In this document: positions 58,871 through 64,000 of the stretch, one piece after another | Layout: each line of letters starts with the position of its first letter | Position numbering within the stretch: the first letter of the stretch is position 1 | DNA from: Stenopsyche tienmushanensis | Taxonomy: Eukaryota; Arthropoda; Insecta; Trichoptera; Stenopsychidae | Assembly: GCA_008973525.1 (NCBI GenBank) | Contig: WACJ01000077.1 | Location: 310,001-374,000, forward strand | Length of the DNA: 64,000 nt | Reading direction: 5' to 3' | Program-made: the position numbers and the translations under genes | The notes under the pieces: model-generated | What the model was told of the DNA's origin: nothing | The model's input: the letters and a program-made list of their open reading frames with translations, nothing else | The model's database searches: none

Positions 58871-59275
58871 ATGAACGCGATCTTTAGGACGAGAAAAAAG
58901 ATAGGTAGCCTCCTATTCGACAAAAAGAAAAAAGTGAAAAACGAAAATCAGGGGGTTTACGAGATCGAATGCGCAGCCTGCATCATGTCGTACATTGAAC
59001 AAACCAATAGATAGATCGCCCACAGGGTGAGAGGATATCAGAAAGCAGTTTTACAATTGGATTACAAATCAGCAATAACCGAATATGTTACGAAGAACGA
59101 TCATCACATCAATTTTGCGGCACATAAACTATAGCAACAGTCAAAAACGTCAGCATCAAAATTACAAGAGATCAAAAAACGAAGAAACTCTGCAATCAAC
59201 AGACGATATGACGGCACTAGCATTCCTAGATTTTGGCTACCAATTTTACCGAAAATTAAAGCACCAATGACCAGC
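58871..59275 (+). pseudogene. Penelope-like element GIY-YIG endonuclease remnant
   Basis: The frame from 58871 reads FRTRKKIGSLLFDKKKK, GVYEIECAACIMSYIEQTNR, a stop, IAHRVRGYQKAVLQ, KSAITEYVTKNDHHINF; after a frame change comes KKRRNSAINRRYDGTSIP with RFWLPILPKI. GVYEIxCxxCxxxYIGQTxR is the start of the GIY-YIG domain of Penelope-like retroelements, and NRRDDG...WLPIL is their C-terminus. A stop and at least one frameshift make it a pseudogene. Confidence 0.82.
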
Positions 59276-59689
59276 TAAAAGATCTGAAAGTGTAAACAAT
59301 CTCCAATAAAGACCGCAAAGCAACGGCAATGGACGAAGGATGCTCACAAGGAGCACAGAAGTCAGGCATTTATTTTAATAATTAACGAGCACCATTCTTA
59401 TCGCTGACCATTTTTTTATTCCCCCTTTCTACTTCTTCAAAAGTAAACTGACAGATTTGCACAGCAACTCATTCCTTTTATTTTCGCAACACAATAATAG
59501 GCAAAAATAATTAAGCAACAGCAAGCAGATGCTATGCATGTTGGACATAAGAAATTGAACATTTTTTATTGATTTTTTTATTAATTTGGACTTATGTATT
59601 ATGTTTTAATGCACCTATATCTTGAGTCATATAAAAGCAATTCAAACAGAATACTCGCGCGCTAGTGCAACCATCACGACGAGCGCGTG

Positions 59690-59737
59690 GGAGCGGGGCG
59701 CCGCCCGGGGGCTCTGCCCCGAGAGCGCCCCCGCTCC
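59690..59737. repeat. GC-rich imperfect palindrome
   Basis: GGAGCGGGGCGCC pairs with GCGCCCCCGCTCC, and GGGGC with GCCCC, around CTCT. Striking in AT-rich DNA. Similar GGGGCTCyGCCCC hairpins follow helicase genes in some insect Helitrons as I recall, so it may derive from the same element as the helicase remnant; that link is inference. Confidence 0.7.
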
Positions 59738-59750
59738 GACGCTTTACATC

Positions 59751-59860
59751 AAGAGAAGCCAACTTTGGTGAATAGAAGCACCATTATTTTCCAGCACGAT
59801 AACGCGCGACCTCTGTTAACGAAATTGAAAAAAATTGCATTGAGAAAAAAACCGCAATAA
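59751..59860 (+). pseudogene. mariner transposase fragment
   Basis: Reads EKPTLVNRSTIIFQHDNARP, matching the second catalytic aspartate region of mariner transposases (RPxLVNRKGxIFHxDNARPH). Only about 35 codons remain. Confidence 0.75.
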
Positions 59861-59948
59861 ATTGTAAGAACATCTAATATTGACATAATTTACATTTACT
59901 TACTTATTAGTGTTTCTCGTGTATTTTTCGTTTGGACGAAAATGAGGC

Positions 59949-60018
59949 AGGGGCGCACTGGCCGAGGGGCGCACTGGCCGAGGGGCGCACTGGCCGAGGG
60001 GCGCACTGGCCGAAGGGC
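59949..60018. repeat. 16-bp tandem repeat, four-plus units
   Basis: Unit GGGGCGCACTGGCCGA repeated without change, the last unit ending CCGAAGGGCG. Contains a TGGCCG palindromic core per unit. In the minus frame it reads as RPVRPSASAPL-like repeats with no evidence of translation. Confidence 0.9.
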
Positions 60019-60526
60019 GTAGGTGGTGTTGGTGCTGATGAAGCAATATAAGGAGATGATACAACGAGCGCCGAAACACTTTTTTTCGGGTATCCAAAAA
60101 TGACTAATCGGGTCGACACTTAAAATTCTTACGAGCTTCATCGGGAACACTGATTATCCATAAAATTGGATCACCGTTAAAGTGGAGATAAAGCATCGCT
60201 AATCAATTATTATATCATGTTGCTTTGAATTCATGACATCGATGGTGTTATCTATCTCGAGCCAATTATGAGTAATGAAGCAAGTATGTACATATTATCT
60301 CCAAACGAAGAATCGGGAACCCCATGAGAGATATCGAAAATGACTCATTGCGAATCTTATGTCAATTTACGTGTTAATGCATTTAGAGTAAAATGGTCAA
60401 GTAAAATAAAAATCACGTACAACTCTCTCAATCGGGTCGGTATCCTGCGTTTTGCGCCCCAATCCCTGTTGCGCCCGTGGCAGGCGCCTGCTTTGCCACG
60501 CTCTAGTTACGACCCTGTATGTCATA

Positions 60527-61397
60527 TACACTCAAACCTCTTTTTGTGCGACTTTTTTTTTGTGCGAATTCGAAGTTATGTGATTTTTTTTAACGCATTT
60601 TTTTCTTTTTTTTAATTTCATAAAGAGTACGTATCAAGATATTTTGGATAAAATAGAAAATAAATCATTAACAATAACCGATATTTGGAAAAAAAAATTA
60701 TAATTTGGGACTGTGTAAATCATATTGCATCTGCTAATGCTGAATTACGACCACGCCCTTAATTTTGGTTTAGATTTTTGAACAAATTGATTTCGTTCTT
60801 TTGCATTCTCCAATGTTTCGACTTTTAAAAATACATTCTTCAAAGGAATTTCCAAAATTTCAAGTACTTTTACGGATTTATAGCTATTTTGGTGATGCGG
60901 CAACTTGGCCGGTCCTACCATAATTAAATCTTTTTTACTGACTTTTTTTCTTTAATACTGACATTTTTACTAATTATGAATTATATTGGTGGAAAGAGTA
61001 AATCTACTCAGAACAATGATGACATTGACACTGGGTATACTATTTCTTCCGAAGAAGAGAGCGATTTTGAGTCATATCGAAAATCGCAACGAAAATTATC
61101 ATACAGCGGTGATAATTTGTAATTAAAATAATCAGTATCTGGCATTTGAGACATCCTTAAAATTTTACCAATGATGCAAGACGTCCTTTAAATGTTATTT
61201 TTTAATTGTCTTATTGTTTTCCTGTTTTTCATTCACTTTTTTATGCGATTTTGGGTATACTTTATATAGCTGTTTCAAAGTTATACGGTTTTTAAAATCC
61301 ATGGAACGCATCTTCACTTTTCCTGTGTAAGTCATAGTTTTTTTTGTGCGATTTTTCGCGGAACTCATCTACCGCACAAAAAAAGGTTTAAATGTAT
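60527..61397. mobile_element. TIR element with TTTTTGTGCG ends, copy 2 (inverted)
   Basis: Left ACACTCAAACCTCTTTTTGT, right (inverted) ACATTTAAACCTTTTTTTGT, TA on both sides. Interior matches 20768..21400 in reverse order (CGTATCAAGATATTTTGGAT, GCGGCAACTTGGCCGGTCC). It contains a short extra segment (about 60990..61110, reading DTGYTISSEEESDFESYRKS) not seen in copy 1. It begins two bases past the duplication of the hAT nest. Confidence 0.72.
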
Positions 61398-64000
61398 TAT
61401 TAAAGAACTTGGATCACCGTTATCAGGAGGGTCAACAGGATTTGGAACTGCTGCAGGACATTAATTTGTCGATCCACATGGAAAGCTGTGGACCGATTTG
61501 AAAATCTTCAGCTTTCTTCAAATGGTAAAGTATTAACGAATCATGTTTAAATGTTTAAAATCTCATGTCATCGAATAGCACAAGACTAGTTTAATTATAA
61601 TTTAATGTTACAATCGAAAGAGCGTGACTGATAAGTTTTACTTGTAATTAAGTTTGATAATAGTGAATAAGACTAATGAAAAATTAATATGAAAGCAAAA
61701 AGACAATGTAGTTCATAATAAGAAACTGCATTAATAAGAATCGATAGAAACATAACTGACGGCTGTCCGGGCTGTGATGCACAAGTTGTGTCATTGGGTA
61801 TTATTGTGGTTTAATTTTTGCTATAGAATGTCCTATACTAAAATAATATACAATGTATACTATATGGAAAATTATTGATAATTAATGCGAATAATAATTT
61901 CCACAAATGCATTTTCTTGGTTTCACGTTTGAAAAAATTGAACCCCATTTCTTGAATAAAAATGCATACTTTTCTGATACGACATATGTTTCAGAATCTT
62001 TCATTTTCATTATGTGACTTGGGGTGGCTTTTAGCAATCCCTTTTATGGGATTATTGCCAACTATTTCTACATGGTTTTTTATAGTTTTTCCTATGTTTT
62101 TTTTATTATTGATAATTTAGATTCTGATTAATTTTACATTTATTAGCAGGGCAAATAATCTCATCAATAAAACTTCGTTTACTTTTTTCTAATCCTTAAC
62201 TGGTATTGACCCAGGACAGTTCTCATTCTTTTAACGTTTATGCTACAACAACACGCTTAACACACAACATATTTTTTTTACTTTTCAAATACACACTAAC
62301 CAAAAAGTATCAAAAATCTAGGATAGTTACTAATTTATGTAAAACTTATCGATAGTTTTGTAATAAATGCTTATTTTATTTCACGCCCGATCCATATTTA
62401 TGTCAATAATACAAAAATATGCATGTAACGACTGATATTCTGGTGTGGGTCGAATTTGACTCGCGAAGCTGATAGTGTGGCCAAAAATAGCGAATTTATT
62501 TAAGGGTTAAGTATAAAATTAGTCGAGCCGTCAATTTGACAAGTACTTGTGTCTTACAACTTCTAAATTACAGAGCTGAAAGGCAAATATATTTAGATAT
62601 ATTCATATATTCATATCATTTCATCAAAAATAATCAGCAAAAAATACTAGGAAATAACAGTAAGAGGTTTTATGATATTCTCATGAAGTGCACATTCCGT
62701 CAAATTATTGGGCGCCATAAACCAGCAATAAGTTTTTAGAAAGAAGACTCATTTTCGACATTAGAAGATTGAAGTCTTTGATATATATACAATATGGGCA
62801 AATAAAGGCTGTGGAAGCTATGGAATTCGATAAAAATATGCAATCATTGCATATAAAAATATGCAATGACGGTTGTTTACGACCGGATCGTTTCATCCCA
62901 CACACTATTAATGGCGTGCTTATTTTTCCTTTTGGTTTACATTATAAGTCAATGTGGTTAATTATCAATTTATGATTATATCATGTCAAGTTTATCTATT
63001 TTTACTTATATTAAAAAACGAGTATCCGATAGCGTTCAGAAAATACTTGAGAAGATTTTTAATTAAAAATTCAAATTATACATCTTTCCACTATTTCGAA
63101 CCTCCTGTTAGGCTCATGTTCGCGATATAACTGTCCCGCATCCGCGTTAAATATATATATATATATTAGATTGTCTTATAAGTCTCTTTCGTAAATGAAC
63201 ACAGATCTAATCATCAAACTTATGGAACAACCTAATACAATGGAAATCAAATCAAGCTACCAATAACCAAATTCATGCGTAAAGAATGTTAAAACACATC
63301 ATCAACTATATGACCTTTGCATTCAGTATGATTTTCTACTATGAATTCCAATTATTTTTTACTACAAGTATACATTTTCCGGTTCAGTCTCCGGTCGTTA
63401 TCATCGATACACAACCTTTTACTACTAATGGACCACATATAATTTTATAAAAAATGCTTAATAAAATATAGAGCGTGATATGTGTGACTATATTTGAAGC
63501 GTTACTTTAATAACTTTTGGATATAATTTCAAATTTATATATACAAGTATTAAGATAAATCATCACAAAGCCATAATATGATTGGAAATAGATCATATAC
63601 ATTGTCTACATCATCACATAATAGTGATAATGCACATATATTTTTATGAGTCGTCAAAAAAACTGTCATGAACGTTTTCGTTGATTGTGTATGGGTAGTA
63701 TCTTTAAACTAATGCTGTTAATATATACTTCCTTTTGACAAGCCACATTTTTTCGAATGTTTTCATATTAGATTTGTTTGGTTTTATATGAAGAAAATTA
63801 TAGCAAATCCTTCATTTACTATTAATATTTATAATTAAGTTGTTGCAAAAGTAGTTGTCGTTTTATTTGCAATTAAAGTCTTAATATTTAATAAGAAATT
63901 ATGTCTATTCATTCAATTACATAATTTTCATTATTAGATAAAACAAACAAGGTTTTAGGACAAAAAAGATGTTTTCACATATTCCAGGGAATTCAATGCT
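61398..64000. other. Intergenic AT-rich DNA to the right edge
   Basis: Nothing supportable as a gene. Short open frames have no recognisable family. Simple TATA runs occur, for example near 63150. Confidence 0.55.

Larger units (their letters stand above)
57171..60517. mobile_element. 3.3-kb hAT-like element, now a nest of other transposons
   Basis: Left end CAGGGCCGTAACTAGGG, right end (inverted) CAGGGTCGTAACTAGAG, flanked by the 8-bp direct repeat TATGTCAT at 57163..57170 and 60518..60525. CAGGG ends plus 8-bp duplication indicate hAT. GCGCCCGTGGCA occurs near both ends. No hAT transposase was recognised. The interior contains remnants of other elements (57964, 58642, 58871, 59751) and a poly-C run of about 12 at 57221. 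Confidence 0.8.

Noticed and set aside
59896..60150. Minus-strand frames reading RPVRPSASAPL repeats
   Set aside because: Produced by the 16-bp tandem array. Three frames are open at once and none has independent support.

Overview
This is an AT-rich, intron-rich nuclear window from an animal, most likely an insect or other arthropod. The evidence is three metazoan genes with GT-AG introns, a dense mix of DNA transposons (hAT, pogo/Tigger-like, mariner, PIF/Harbinger, a piggyBac candidate), a Helitron remnant and a Penelope-like remnant, and no bacterial or viral gene layout. I cannot fix the order or species from sequence alone.

Gene 1 (963..4909, minus strand) is the 5' part of F-spondin (spondin-1). 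Six exons joined by consistent phases give 340 residues: signal peptide, Reeler domain and most of the Spondin_N domain. The gene runs off the left edge, where the thrombospondin type 1 repeats should lie.

Gene 2 (8411..54846, minus strand) is an ortholog of human KIAA0930 (DUF2045), of unknown function. Nine coding exons join in frame to exactly 801 codons (800 aa plus stop). The fifth intron (counted 3' to 5'; between exons 3 and 4) is about 27 kb. A 1,095-bp Lys/Pro-rich exon has matching phase-1 ends, so it can be skipped without breaking the frame.

Gene 3 (43656..44990, plus strand) is a sphingomyelin synthase (SMS1/2 type, 444 aa) with its whole recognised coding region in one exon. 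It is nested, in opposite orientation, inside the 27-kb intron of gene 2, and its stop codon is only 248 bp from exon 3 of the host gene. A CpG-rich stretch with two perfect TGACGTCA sites lies just upstream.

The remaining sequence is introns and intergenic DNA full of repeats. Best defined are a PIF/Harbinger MITE at 2121..2320 (TTA duplication), a hAT element at 27811..28808 (8-bp duplication CTACCTAT), and a 3.3-kb hAT-like element at 57171..60517 (8-bp duplication TATGTCAT) that has become a nest holding Helitron helicase, Penelope endonuclease and mariner remnants. A MITE family with about six copies occurs in 18.7-38.2 kb, two of them inside copies of another terminal-inverted-repeat element. 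I found no convincing new enzyme system, CRISPR array or rRNA. The three genes share position, and I see no sign that they share a pathway.
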